A stretch of DNA of 64,000 nt. Source: Bacteroidales bacterium. Lineage in GTDB: Bacteria; Bacteroidota; Bacteroidia; Bacteroidales; UBA3663. Positions 25,734-35,014 of this stretch are shown here, in pieces. The stretch spans positions 13,580 to 77,579 of the forward strand of contig JAEDEY010000001.1 in the NCBI GenBank assembly GCA_016293065.1, written 5' to 3'. The notes under the pieces are model-generated. The model did not search any database, was not told the origin of the DNA, and worked only from the letters and a program-made list of their open reading frames with translations. Numbering within the stretch: position 1 is the stretch's first letter; each line of letters begins with the position of its first letter. The translations under genes were made by a program, and so were the position numbers.

Positions 25734-27662
25734 TTATTTCGACATAGCCGAGAGGAGAAGCTCTTCGTTGTTTTCTGTACGTGAGAGCAGCTTCGACAAT
25801 TCCTCCATTGCCTCGACTGAAGTATGTTCGGCGAGGTGTCGGCGAAGGATCCACATACGACGAGATATTGCATCGTCGAGGAGAAGGTCGTCGCGACGTG
25901 TGCTCGAAGCCAGCAGATCGACGGCAGGGAAGATGCGCTTGTTGGCAATCTTTCGGTCGAGCACCAGTTCCATGTTGCCTGTGCCCTTGAACTCCTCGAA
26001 GATAACCTCGTCCATCTTTGATCCTGTTTCGATGAGAGCTGTTGCGATGATGGTGAGAGAACCTCCATTCTCGATGTTTCTTGCTGCACCAAAGAAACGT
26101 TTTGGTTTCTGGAGTGCGTTGGCCTCTACACCACCTGAAAGAACTTTTCCCGACGACGGCGAAACGGTGTTGTATGCGCGGGCAAGACGAGTGATAGAGT
26201 CGAGAAGAATCACTACATCATGTCCACATTCTGTCAGACGCTTAGCTTTCTCAATTACCATATCAGCCACCTTGACATGGCGATCGGCTGGTTCGTCGAA
26301 CGTAGAAGCGATGACTTCTGCATTAACACTTCGTTGCATGTCGGTTACTTCCTCTGGACGTTCGTCGATGAGCAGAATGATCATATAGACTTCTGGATGA
26401 TTGTAGCTGATGGCATTAGCTATCTCTTTGAGCAATACTGTCTTACCAGCTTTTGGAGGAGCCACAATCAACGCTCGTTGTCCCTTGCCGATAGGTGCAA
26501 ACATATCTATGACACGGCAAGAATGGCTGTCGTTATGACCCTTGCATAATTTGAATTTCTCGTCAGGGAAGAGAGGTGTGAGATGTTCGAACGATATACG
26601 GTCGCGCACGAACTCCACAGTACGGCCGTTGATACTTGTAATGTCAACAAGAGGATAGTTGTGTTCACCAGCGTGAGGTGGACGGATAGGACCCTCGATC
26701 ACATCACCCTGCTTGAGGTTATTCTGTTTGATCTGCTGCTGAGACACATAGATGTCATCAGGAGAGGCAAAATAATTGTAATCGCTCGAACGGAGGAAGC
26801 CAAATCCATCAGGCATTATTTCCAAAACGCCACATGCAGTCAGTACACCGTCAAATTCTTCTGGCTTTGCTCCATAGTCTTCAGCAAGGATATCTTCGTA
26901 TTCTTCTTCTGTATCTGCATCTGCAGTGTTTGTCTCTACTATCTTCTGAGGTTCAGTCTCAACAACCGGTTTGGTTTCGACAGGTGCAGGGGTATTCTGT
27001 TGATTATTATTGTTTTTTGATTTATTTTTCTTCTGCCTATTCTGCTTTTCTTTTTTATAATTGTTGCGGCTCGATGAGTTATTGCCAAAGAGGTCGGCAA
27101 AAGCGTTCTTGTTCTGCTCAATAAGTTGTTGAGTAGCATAGATGTCGTCTTCAGGATATGCTGGCTGAGCAGCCTCTTCGACAACTGGCTCTTCATAATA
27201 ATCATCCTCTGCTGGTTCAAGTCCTTCTTCGGCAGGATAGTATGGCATATCCTGGTAAGCCATTTCTTCTTCAGGATAATAATCATTATACCCTTCGTTT
27301 AAAGCCTCATCAGGCTGATTGTTGTCGGCAGGTTGTTCATCTGTGTTGTTCTGCTCCACAACATCTTCATCTCCTTCTTCTGTAGGAGATTGAGTTTGAA
27401 TCAATGCCAAATCGCCATTTGATATTTTATTTTCTAAATCAGCCACATACGACAGATATTGTTCGGCATCCATGACAGCACGAGACTTACGTCCTCGACC
27501 ACGGGGAGCCGAGACAACCTTCTCCAGTTCGGAGATACGTTCGAGAATTTGATGGATGAAGTGTTCTTGATCGTTGTGATCAGCGTTTCTTACCTTGATG
27601 TTATTTGCCAAATTGAGAAGCTCCATGACATCGATGGAGTTCAATGTTTCGAATGAAACCAT
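25734..27662 (-). CDS. rho: Transcription termination factor Rho with long disordered insertion
   Basis: This 642-residue hexameric RNA helicase and termination factor compares with about 420 residues in E. coli. The N-terminal helical region (1-85) is followed by a low-complexity stretch (about 88-265). That stretch is first acidic and Asn/Gln/Tyr-rich, then a basic Lys/Asn/Gln block (about 195-222), then Pro/Glu/Val-rich. The RNA-binding domain begins near 270 ([23 protein letters not shown] cut at the RNP1-like core GFGFLRS). The P-loop is PPKAGKTV (402-409), followed by [12 protein letters not shown] and the Q-loop and R-loop regions. Such an insertion is characteristic of Bacteroidota Rho. 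It has its own promoter and a leader of about 140 nt. Confidence 0.95.
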   Translation of the reverse strand: MVSFETLNSIDVMELLNLANNIKVRNADHNDQEHFIHQILERISELEKVVSAPRGRGRKSRAVMDAEQYLSYVADLENKISNGDLALIQTQSPTEEGDEDVVEQNNTDEQPADNNQPDEALNEGYNDYYPEEEMAYQDMPYYPAEEGLEPAEDDYYEEPVVEEAAQPAYPEDDIYATQQLIEQNKNAFADLFGNNSSSRNNYKKEKQNRQKKNKSKNNNNQQNTPAPVETKPVVETEPQKIVETNTADADTEEEYEDILAEDYGAKPEEFDGVLTACGVLEIMPDGFGFLRSSDYNYFASPDDIYVSQQQIKQNNLKQGDVIEGPIRPPHAGEHNYPLVDITSINGRTVEFVRDRISFEHLTPLFPDEKFKLCKGHNDSHSCRVIDMFAPIGKGQRALIVAPPKAGKTVLLKEIANAISYNHPEVYMIILLIDERPEEVTDMQRSVNAEVIASTFDEPADRHVKVADMVIEKAKRLTECGHDVVILLDSITRLARAYNTVSPSSGKVLSGGVEANALQKPKRFFGAARNIENGGSLTIIATALIETGSKMDEVIFEEFKGTGNMELVLDRKIANKRIFPAVDLLASSTRRDDLLLDDAISRRMWILRRHLAEHTSVEAMEELSKLLSRTENNEELLLSAMSK

Positions 27663-27808
27663 AAAGAGTATTTGTTGTTATTTCCTACAATCTATTATAC
27701 ACACTTTTCAAAACAGAGATTGTGAGGACGAAAAGACAATAAAATATAATGTGATTTGCAAAACAGAAATAAGAGAATCATCAATGGTATATTATCTGCT
27801 TTGCGGTG

Positions 27809-27840
27809 CAAATATACGGATAATCTCGATTTTTACCAAA
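27809..27840 (-). promoter_or_regulatory. Promoter of rho
   Basis: On the minus strand TTTG (27837-27840), 20 bp, then TATATTTG (27809-27816). It lies between the tamB stop codon and rho, and gives a leader of about 140 nt. Confidence 0.82.
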
Positions 27841-27847
27841 TTTTTGG

Positions 27848-30800
27848 TTATTTTTTTTCAATTTTTTTCTTATTTTCTGTCATTTTTTTCCAAAACAACA
27901 GTTCTTTTATTGTTTTGAAATCTTTTCGCACGATGAATCCTATGCCTTGTGTAGTCAAGGCATTGTTGATCGAGTAGTCTCGTTCGTTGTAATGGCTGTA
28001 TGCTTTGGCACGCAGCGAACCGCTGGTATTGATTAGGAATTCGACATCGAAATCTCCGATAAACGAATTGGTATTGTTATGGAGACCCACACGGTTGGCA
28101 GGGTCGCGATAGCCGAGATTGCCATTCAGAATTAGTCGGTCGCCCCATAGGCGTGTCGATAGTGACAGATCCATCTCCATATCGGAGAAGTCACCCTTGT
28201 CGGAACGGAAGTTTGTGCCGAGGGTGAAGTTGTCGCTCACATGTCCGAGGAGATTGTTGAGCTGAGAGGTAAGCGAAGAACTGGCGAACGATGACAACTG
28301 CGAACCCGCATTGTTCTGTGAAGCCGTTGCATATTCAGGCGTATAGAATCGGTTGAAGAGCAGCAGATATAATACCTCGCGGTTGAGCATCTCTTGCGTG
28401 CCTATGAGATTATGCACCAGAGCCTGCACATCATCGCTTGTGTTCTTTACTTCGATGTCGAATTCAATCTGTGGCGAAGAGAGCTGTCCGGTGACAGCCA
28501 GCTTGCAATCAACTGGGAGGGTCGTTCGGTTCATGCTTGCCATAGTCGCAAAGCTTTCGTCAAGATCGCGCAGGTTGACCGATGGGATGCCATAGACGGC
28601 ATTGATGTTCAGTTCTGCATTGCTGAAGTTTCCGGGGAAAGTAACTCGACTGCCATTCTGTATCTTGAACTCCTTGTTCATCAAGTCTCCTCTCATTGTG
28701 ATGAGATAGTTGCCTGAAGTGATGTTGTATTCTCCTCCGATGGTGATGTCATGTCGAGGGTCATAGTGGAGCGAGATATTGCCTGTGCCTCGGCAGATGA
28801 GTCGGTCTTCTGCCAATGGATCCATCTGCACATACACCTGACAGTTTTCGGTAGCTTGTGCCTGAAGCGACAATTCTATATATGTGTCGTTGTCGGTATG
28901 ATTGTCGAAAATGGCATTGACATCTGTATAGTCAAGACTCTCAGACTGTTCGAATGCCTTTTTATCGCGGAAAGTAAGGAAGTTATATCCATTGTCGGAA
29001 TAGTGTTCTTCTCCAGGGGAGAGGTTGAAATACGACTTCTTCTCGGTACGCACACCCACATCTACGCGATGTTTGCCGTCGCCACCTCGCAACATAACTG
29101 TGCCTGAGGTATAGAGTTGTCCCCAATAAGTCTCATTATTGAAATGTGTTGGCTTATCAAAAAGCAGGAAGCCATTGCTACTGCTTGGCATATCTATTTG
29201 AACGTCATAGTTATACTTGAGCAGATATTTATGCTTTATTGAAGCATTTACATTGGCCATCTGCCCGAATTTGTCATATATCTTGACATTGTTCATTGAT
29301 ATGTGTCCATTTTCGAGCGATTCGTCGGCTGTGAGCATGAGACTGTCGCGCAGGTTAAATCGAGAGCCGACCAGATTATTGGTGAAAGAGGCGTCGAGAT
29401 AAGGATTGCCCACGAGGTTCAAGCGGCGTGCAGGTCCAAAGAGACGCAGCTGACCGGTCATATTACCTCTGAAATCATGCAAGAATCGATTTAGCCAGTG
29501 GCTCAAGAAGTCGATACGCATGGTATTAGCGTCAAAGGTCAGGTCAAGCGAATCGATTTTTCCCCTTTTGACATAACCAGATATCCGCGAATGGTCTTCT
29601 CGATTGGCAGAAATGATATCTGCATCGAGTTCGATTAAGTCGCTTTTCAGATCATAGAATGCTTCAAGATGAGTATCGCCGATGACGCCAGATAGATAGC
29701 TGAAATCTTTTATGAATAGTTGATTAGTCTTGACATGAGCAACGCTGTCGGTCGAATAGACAATATCGCCTGTGCCGATTCCTCCAAATCGAAGATAGGT
29801 CTTGCCAAGCATATTAAACAGAGAGTCAAGTTCAAGATTCTCAATATGCAGCAGCAGATTATTATTACCTTCGGTAGATAATGTTCCCTCGGCATTGATT
29901 CGCTGTTCGTTGCAGCATAAATCAAACTTCTGGAGGTCGTAGGTATTATTATCGATCTTGGCAATCTTGATGCCATTGCATTCTATCAGCGAATCGTTGA
30001 GCTGGAACAGGCATGGCTTGACATCGATTGTCAAGGGCGACTGAGTGGAAGAGGCTTTGAGCAGAGTCGAGAATCGAGCCTTTGGAGAAATGAAGTCGAA
30101 ACTGAGATTGTGTTTCAGATAGTCGCTTTCGGCTTCGGTAGTTAGCATTGTTTTTATTCTGTTGCCCGAATAATCAGCCTCTGCAATATTGATATAGGCA
30201 TTTCTAATATGCTTATCCTCATTCAGTTCAACCACAAAATCCGACTCTTGTAATATCGCTATTGGCAATGACAATATCTCCGACAGTTGCTTTTCTTCAT
30301 TGACAAAACCTTTGATGATCGCAGACGAATTTTCTTCGACGTATGTCACATCAAACAATGACGACTTGATGTTGGCTGTGTAAATGCTTTCTTCTTTTGT
30401 CGCATTAGCTGACAGGACTGGTATCATAAGTTTGTTCTCGCTCTTGTTCAGCAGAAGAGAATCGAGAGTTATGGAGCCCCAAAACTTATTGTTATCGACT
30501 AAATGAACATCGGCAGTGATTGTCGAGATAATAAAATTCACATTGTCGAAGTTACTCAGTTTGGTGAGATTCAAGGTATAAGGTGAAAAATTGGCAACAT
30601 GAGCTTTCAGTCGAGCAGTCTTGTCGGGATGAAAGCAATCCACTTGACCCTGAACATCCACGTTGCAAGAAGCATCGTCAACAGTCAGATGTCCTGTAAA
30701 TCCTTTCTCGGTGAATTGTCCATCCACTGTGAGAAGATCATAGTTGTGGTCTTTATATAGCAGATTTGAGATACTTGCATCTATATTGCAATCATACGGA

Positions 30801-31933
30801 TTGTCGCTTTTGTATGAGCCTTGCGCTTTGGTGTCCAATATAGTCTTGCCCGATGTATTCAGAAACAAGGCATAGTCAAAGGCTTCGATGTCGCCCTCTG
30901 CCTTGGCATTGAAAGTCATATCATCGATCTGGCAGAGTTGCGTCGAAGCCAAGTCAGGGAGTTGGTCAATGTGCTTCAACAAGAGGTATTGCAGTCCATC
31001 GGTAGAAACATATCCTTCGCTGAGATTAACTTCGAACGACATAGGATGATGTTTTGATAAAGCATCTGCCAAAGAGCCTTCTGCCTTGATGTTCAGCATT
31101 GTTGGTACATTAACAACAAGGTGCTCAATGTCGGCGTTGACTTGTTGGTTGGAATATGTAGCCTTGCCGCTAAGATTTATGTCGGCAAGATATTGGTGGT
31201 CTATTGTCTGCTGGCATTCAACAGTTAGGCCGTCCAGGGTGAGTTGTTCCTGTTGGGAGTCGAGAGAAAGCTGAGCCGACAATTTCTTTACGCTCAGTCC
31301 TGACTCTTCTTCGAAGGCAAGTCTCTTGATCTTGACATTCAGACCCTCATGCTTCGAACTCGATATCTTCAAATTCGAACTAATGTTGTTTAACTGTAGG
31401 TGGTTTGGGTCAATGATATATTTGTTTTGAGGCTTATGATAATTGTCAAACGACACCGAACCATTGCGCATCAGGATAGAGTTTATGCTGATGGCATCGA
31501 GTCTGCTATTGTCGCTTTCTGAATTGGCGAGCAGATCGATGATGAATTTATAGTTTGGGGCAGAGATAGAGTCTTTTTGCGAGAGATTAATATCAAAGTC
31601 GATGAATTGAATTGAGTATATCTCCAGTCTCCTTTTCAAAAGTGGAAGAAGGTTGAACGATACCTTAGCTCGTCGGGCAAAGAGAAGTGTGTCTGCATCG
31701 AGGTCTTTGACAAGGAGTTGTTCGAGCACTATCTGGTTGAAGACATCCACTTCGGCATTATCCACTTGCACCTCTGTGCCAAGATAATTCGACAAATCTT
31801 CTGACAAGACGTTTTTGACTAAGTATCCACTTAGGTTGTAATGTGCCGCAACATACAGACATACGAAAACTAGCGACACAATGACTGCTATTGTGCGCAA
31901 CGAGTTTTTGAATATCGATATTAGCGAACGCAT
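27848..31933 (-). CDS. tamB: Translocation and assembly module protein TamB (DUF490)
   Basis: This 1361-residue envelope protein has an N-terminal membrane anchor (about 13-31) followed by a very long beta-rich periplasmic region and a C-terminal TamB/DUF490 domain. That domain holds GNFSNAELNINAVYGIPSVNL, LLLFNRFYTPE and GDRLILNGNLGYRD. AsmA/TamB-like proteins form a beta-taco groove linking the inner and outer membranes and carry phospholipids or help insert outer-membrane proteins. Bacteroidota versions are usually somewhat longer (about 1450-1700), but no truncation is evident. It begins 2 bases after namZ, so the two are one operon. No tamA-type Omp85 gene is in the window. Confidence 0.92.
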   Translation of the reverse strand: MRSLISIFKNSLRTIAVIVSLVFVCLYVAAHYNLSGYLVKNVLSEDLSNYLGTEVQVDNAEVDVFNQIVLEQLLVKDLDADTLLFARRAKVSFNLLPLLKRRLEIYSIQFIDFDINLSQKDSISAPNYKFIIDLLANSESDNSRLDAISINSILMRNGSVSFDNYHKPQNKYIIDPNHLQLNNISSNLKISSSKHEGLNVKIKRLAFEEESGLSVKKLSAQLSLDSQQEQLTLDGLTVECQQTIDHQYLADINLSGKATYSNQQVNADIEHLVVNVPTMLNIKAEGSLADALSKHHPMSFEVNLSEGYVSTDGLQYLLLKHIDQLPDLASTQLCQIDDMTFNAKAEGDIEAFDYALFLNTSGKTILDTKAQGSYKSDNPYDCNIDASISNLLYKDHNYDLLTVDGQFTEKGFTGHLTVDDASCNVDVQGQVDCFHPDKTARLKAHVANFSPYTLNLTKLSNFDNVNFIISTITADVHLVDNNKFWGSITLDSLLLNKSENKLMIPVLSANATKEESIYTANIKSSLFDVTYVEENSSAIIKGFVNEEKQLSEILSLPIAILQESDFVVELNEDKHIRNAYINIAEADYSGNRIKTMLTTEAESDYLKHNLSFDFISPKARFSTLLKASSTQSPLTIDVKPCLFQLNDSLIECNGIKIAKIDNNTYDLQKFDLCCNEQRINAEGTLSTEGNNNLLLHIENLELDSLFNMLGKTYLRFGGIGTGDIVYSTDSVAHVKTNQLFIKDFSYLSGVIGDTHLEAFYDLKSDLIELDADIISANREDHSRISGYVKRGKIDSLDLTFDANTMRIDFLSHWLNRFLHDFRGNMTGQLRLFGPARRLNLVGNPYLDASFTNNLVGSRFNLRDSLMLTADESLENGHISMNNVKIYDKFGQMANVNASIKHKYLLKYNYDVQIDMPSSSNGFLLFDKPTHFNNETYWGQLYTSGTVMLRGGDGKHRVDVGVRTEKKSYFNLSPGEEHYSDNGYNFLTFRDKKAFEQSESLDYTDVNAIFDNHTDNDTYIELSLQAQATENCQVYVQMDPLAEDRLICRGTGNISLHYDPRHDITIGGEYNITSGNYLITMRGDLMNKEFKIQNGSRVTFPGNFSNAELNINAVYGIPSVNLRDLDESFATMASMNRTTLPVDCKLAVTGQLSSPQIEFDIEVKNTSDDVQALVHNLIGTQEMLNREVLYLLLFNRFYTPEYATASQNNAGSQLSSFASSSLTSQLNNLLGHVSDNFTLGTNFRSDKGDFSDMEMDLSLSTRLWGDRLILNGNLGYRDPANRVGLHNNTNSFIGDFDVEFLINTSGSLRAKAYSHYNERDYSINNALTTQGIGFIVRKDFKTIKELLFWKKMTENKKKIEKK

Positions 31934-31935
31934 AT

Positions 31936-33096
31936 TTATTCTTTATAAATTAGATATTTCTGTCGCTTTTGACGATAGGCTGCAAGGTCTTCCTGCCAAG
32001 AGCTTCGGATTTCTGTCTGACTCTTTCCTTCGGTGATCAGTTTTCTCAGTTGGTCGGTTCCTGCCAGACGGTCGAAGAAACTCACCGATGTGATGAAGCC
32101 ATTGCCCAATTGACGATGTGCATTGAGCAGATAGTCGAGACGAAAACCCGACAATCGTCCGATGTTCTTCAGATTTTCTCCATAGCAAGTCTTGCCATTT
32201 TGCAGTGGATACTCATTCGATGCCGAAGGGCGTGGAGTGAAGCAATAATCGCCCTTCATGTCAGGATGTCCATATATCTCAAATGGCCGACCAGTGCCTC
32301 TGCCCACACTCACTTGTGTTCCCTCGAACAAGCATAGACTCGGATACAGATTGATGGCATGAGCATTTGGCAGGTTAGGAGAAGGTGCTATCGGACAAGC
32401 GTATTCCTGTCCATGGCTCCATCCGCTGCATGGAACGACAATCAAAGGCTTGGCGATGGCAGCCCATTCTTCACCAACTATCATCTGTGCCAGTTCTCCA
32501 AGTGTGCAGCCATGAAGCAAAGGAATGGGGATTACGCCAACAAACGAACTGTATTTCATGTCAAGCACTGGGCCATCAATGGTGTCGTTGGGATTTGGCC
32601 GGTCGAGTATCATCAGCTGCTTGTCACACTCACTACATGCCTCGATCACGTTCTTCATGGTCGAGAGATAGGTGTAGAAACGCGCACCTACATCCTGAAT
32701 GTCAAACACCACTATGTCAAGGTCCTGCAGCCACTCTGGCTGAGGCTTCCTTGTCTTGCCATAGAGGGAATATATCTTCAGTCCGGTCTTGGCATCATCG
32801 GAGGTCGAGATATGCTCTCCAGCACCTGCTGCACCATAATAGCCATGTTCGGGAGCCATAATGCAGCGCACATCTACACCTCTGTGCAGTAGCGAATCGG
32901 GGAGAAGCACAAGAACACCATCGGGCGAGGCAATGACGCTGGTCTGATTGACCACCAGCCCAACGCGCTTACCTTCGAGAATGGGCAGATATTCTTCAAG
33001 CCTGTCAGCGCCAGTGCGCACGGTTTGCCCACTCATTCCAAGGGGAATGAAGGCAAACATAAGGAAAAACGAACAAAAAATTGAAATATTTTTCAT
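31936..33096 (-). CDS. namZ: Exo-beta-N-acetylmuramidase NamZ (DUF1343)
   Basis: This 386-residue exported protein with a signal peptide (about 1-22) belongs to the DUF1343/NamZ family. Characterised members release terminal MurNAc from peptidoglycan fragments. Diagnostic segments are RVGLVVNQTS, MAPEHGYYGAAGAGE, DIQDVGARFYTYLSTM and LDRPNPNDTIDGPVLD. It fits with scavenging of MurNAc, and the GHL10-kinase pair at 8.9-11.3 kb may act on related sugars. It is the first gene of an operon with tamB, driven from the promoter at 33139-33169. Confidence 0.93.
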   Translation of the reverse strand: MKNISIFCSFFLMFAFIPLGMSGQTVRTGADRLEEYLPILEGKRVGLVVNQTSVIASPDGVLVLLPDSLLHRGVDVRCIMAPEHGYYGAAGAGEHISTSDDAKTGLKIYSLYGKTRKPQPEWLQDLDIVVFDIQDVGARFYTYLSTMKNVIEACSECDKQLMILDRPNPNDTIDGPVLDMKYSSFVGVIPIPLLHGCTLGELAQMIVGEEWAAIAKPLIVVPCSGWSHGQEYACPIAPSPNLPNAHAINLYPSLCLFEGTQVSVGRGTGRPFEIYGHPDMKGDYCFTPRPSASNEYPLQNGKTCYGENLKNIGRLSGFRLDYLLNAHRQLGNGFITSVSFFDRLAGTDQLRKLITEGKSQTEIRSSWQEDLAAYRQKRQKYLIYKE

Positions 33097-33124
33097 TTAT
33101 TGTGTATGTCAAAAATAAAAGTGC

Positions 33125-33132
33125 TATTTTTG
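33125..33132 (+). promoter_or_regulatory. -7 box of the HD-domain gene
   Basis: TATTTTTG matches TAnnTTTG, 52 bases before the ATG at 33185. A TTG at 33100-33102 is 22 bp away, slightly long. It overlaps the divergent namZ promoter region. Confidence 0.45.
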
Positions 33133-33138
33133 CAAGCG

Positions 33139-33169
33139 CAAATATAATTCAAATTATCGAATTGACAAA
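33139..33169 (-). promoter_or_regulatory. Promoter of the namZ-tamB operon
   Basis: On the minus strand TTTG (33166-33169), 19 bp, then TATATTTG (33139-33146). The predicted start is about 36 bases ahead of the namZ ATG. Confidence 0.8.
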
Positions 33170-33184
33170 TTATTCATCGCAAAA

Positions 33185-33751
33185 ATGATAAATGCACTGC
33201 AAATCATCGATTATTTCTATCCAGAAGAATCGTCTTTGAAGACATTATTGCTCAGACATAGCAATCAAGTCAAGGACAAAGCTCTCGATATTTTAAGCCA
33301 CATTCCTGAATTATCAGCCAAAATGAATATTGAAACCGTAGTCAATGGAGCCCTTTTGCATGATGTGGGCATAAGGGAATGTAATGCTCCTGACATCCAT
33401 TGTCACGGCACAAGACACTACATAGCCCATGGAACGATAGGTGCAGAGATGCTGAGAGATTATGGTCGGAACCACTGCCTGGACCTTGAAGCTATTGCGC
33501 GAATTTGCGAACGGCATACCGGTTGTGGTCTCACCGCTGCAGAGATTCGTCAGCAACGTCTCCCTATCCCCGAACGAGACTTTCTGCCCTTAACTCTTGA
33601 AGAGAAAATCGTGTGTCTTGCCGATAAGTTCTTCTCGAAATCGGGTAGTATGAAGGAAAAAGACATCGAGAAAGTTCGTAAGTCTATGATGAAACATGGA
33701 ACTGCCACAATGGAACGTTTTGATGCAATGTGCGCACTTTTTCACATTTAA
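33185..33751 (+). CDS. HD domain phosphohydrolase
   Basis: This 188-residue soluble protein has an HD-type metal site: H25 in LLRHSNQVKDKA, the HD pair in NGALLHDVGI (about 58-59), then HGTRHYIAHGTIGAEMLRD and a later Asp in CLADKFFSK. The arrangement resembles small HD hydrolases (YqeK or TIGR00277-like) that act on nucleotides or phosphate esters. The substrate is unknown. It lies 49 bases upstream of dnaJ, but dnaJ has its own promoter in between, so the two need not be co-regulated. Confidence 0.85.
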   Translation: MINALQIIDYFYPEESSLKTLLLRHSNQVKDKALDILSHIPELSAKMNIETVVNGALLHDVGIRECNAPDIHCHGTRHYIAHGTIGAEMLRDYGRNHCLDLEAIARICERHTGCGLTAAEIRQQRLPIPERDFLPLTLEEKIVCLADKFFSKSGSMKEKDIEKVRKSMMKHGTATMERFDAMCALFHI

Positions 33752-33753
33752 TA

Positions 33754-33784
33754 TTTGCTTATTTATTTAAATGTATTAATTTTG
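33754..33784 (+). promoter_or_regulatory. Promoter of dnaJ
   Basis: TTTG (33754-33757), 19 bp, then TAATTTTG (33777-33784), starting 3 bases after the HD gene stop codon. It sets the dnaJ start at 33800 or 33806 and excludes 33755. Confidence 0.75.
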
Positions 33785-33799
33785 CGCGTGTCAAAAAGT

Positions 33800-34921
33800 A
33801 TGAAAATGGAAAAACAAGATTATTATGAGGTATTGGGCGTGAACAAAAACGCCACTGACGACGAAATTAAAAAAGCATATCGAAGACTGGCTGTCAAATA
33901 TCATCCTGACAAAAATCCTGGTGACAAGACAGCTGAGGAGATGTTCAAGAAGGTCGCTGAGGCATACGAGGTGTTGAGCGACCCGCAGAGAAGACAGAAC
34001 TACGACCAGTTTGGTTTCGATGGCCCTCAAGCGAGTGGCTTTGGGGGAGGTGGATTCAATCCTTTCGACATCTTCAACTCCTTCTTTGGTGGAAGTGGCG
34101 GCTTTTCGGGATTTGACGACGAAGGACCTCATTCGCGAGGAACGAATATCCGCGTGAGGGTGAAAGTCTCTCTTCAGGATATTGCCAATGGCGTAGAGAA
34201 ACATATCAAGATCAAGAAATATGTAGAGTGTGAACACTGTCATGGCACTGGCGCCAAGGATGGAACTGCCTATGAGACTTGCGGCAAGTGCAAGGGACGC
34301 GGTCGAGTGATTCAGACAGTCAATAGCCTCTTCGGGAGAATGCAGACCGAGTCGGTTTGTCCTGACTGCCACGGCACTGGAAAGAAGATTAAGACCCGCT
34401 GCTCGCATTGCAATGGTCAAGGCGTTGTGATGGGCGAGGAGGTGATAGATGTTAAGATACCTGCAGGCGTTGCCGAGGGTATGCAGCTGTCGATGTCGGG
34501 CTATGGCAATGCCGCTCCTAACGGCGGACGACCAGGCGACCTCTTCATACTGATTGATGAGGAAAAGCAGGAAAAGTTCATCCGTGCCGATAACAACCTC
34601 ATCTACAACCTGCTCCTTGATTTCCCTACTGCCGCACTCGGAGGAGAGGTAGAGGTGCCTCTCGTCGAAGGAACAGAGAAGGTGAAGATTCCTGCAGGAA
34701 CACAGCCTAACACTCAGATACGTTTGGCAGGCAAGGGCTTGCCTACTGTCAACCGCTATGGCAAGGGCGATATCATCATCAACATCTCGGTCTATGTGCC
34801 TGAGTCGCTCGACAATGACGAGAAGAAAATTATCGAGAGTCTTCGCGACCGTAAGAACTTCGGAGCCAACAAGTCGGCATTCGAAAAGTTCATCAACAAG
34901 ATCAAGAATAGTTTCTCTTAA
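33800..34921 (+). CDS. dnaJ: Chaperone protein DnaJ (class A Hsp40)
   Basis: This 373-residue co-chaperone stimulates DnaK ATPase activity and delivers unfolded clients. The order is a J domain (YYEVLG...HPD in [11 protein letters not shown]), a Gly/Phe-rich linker ([17 protein letters not shown]), four zinc-finger repeats ([32 protein letters not shown]) and the C-terminal substrate domains. All 8 zinc Cys are present. The start MKMEKQDYY at 33800 fits the promoter; MEKQDYY at 33806 is also possible. grpE, which often precedes dnaJ in Bacteroidota, is absent here. Confidence 0.96.
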   Translation: MKMEKQDYYEVLGVNKNATDDEIKKAYRRLAVKYHPDKNPGDKTAEEMFKKVAEAYEVLSDPQRRQNYDQFGFDGPQASGFGGGGFNPFDIFNSFFGGSGGFSGFDDEGPHSRGTNIRVRVKVSLQDIANGVEKHIKIKKYVECEHCHGTGAKDGTAYETCGKCKGRGRVIQTVNSLFGRMQTESVCPDCHGTGKKIKTRCSHCNGQGVVMGEEVIDVKIPAGVAEGMQLSMSGYGNAAPNGGRPGDLFILIDEEKQEKFIRADNNLIYNLLLDFPTAALGGEVEVPLVEGTEKVKIPAGTQPNTQIRLAGKGLPTVNRYGKGDIIINISVYVPESLDNDEKKIIESLRDRKNFGANKSAFEKFINKIKNSFS

Positions 34922-35014
34922 TATATTATCAGGAACTATTGGGACTTATAGCTTAGCTTAGGGTGTTATCTTCCGCTAACTCCTTTTATCTCTTACAAAA
35001 TTAACAATACTATT

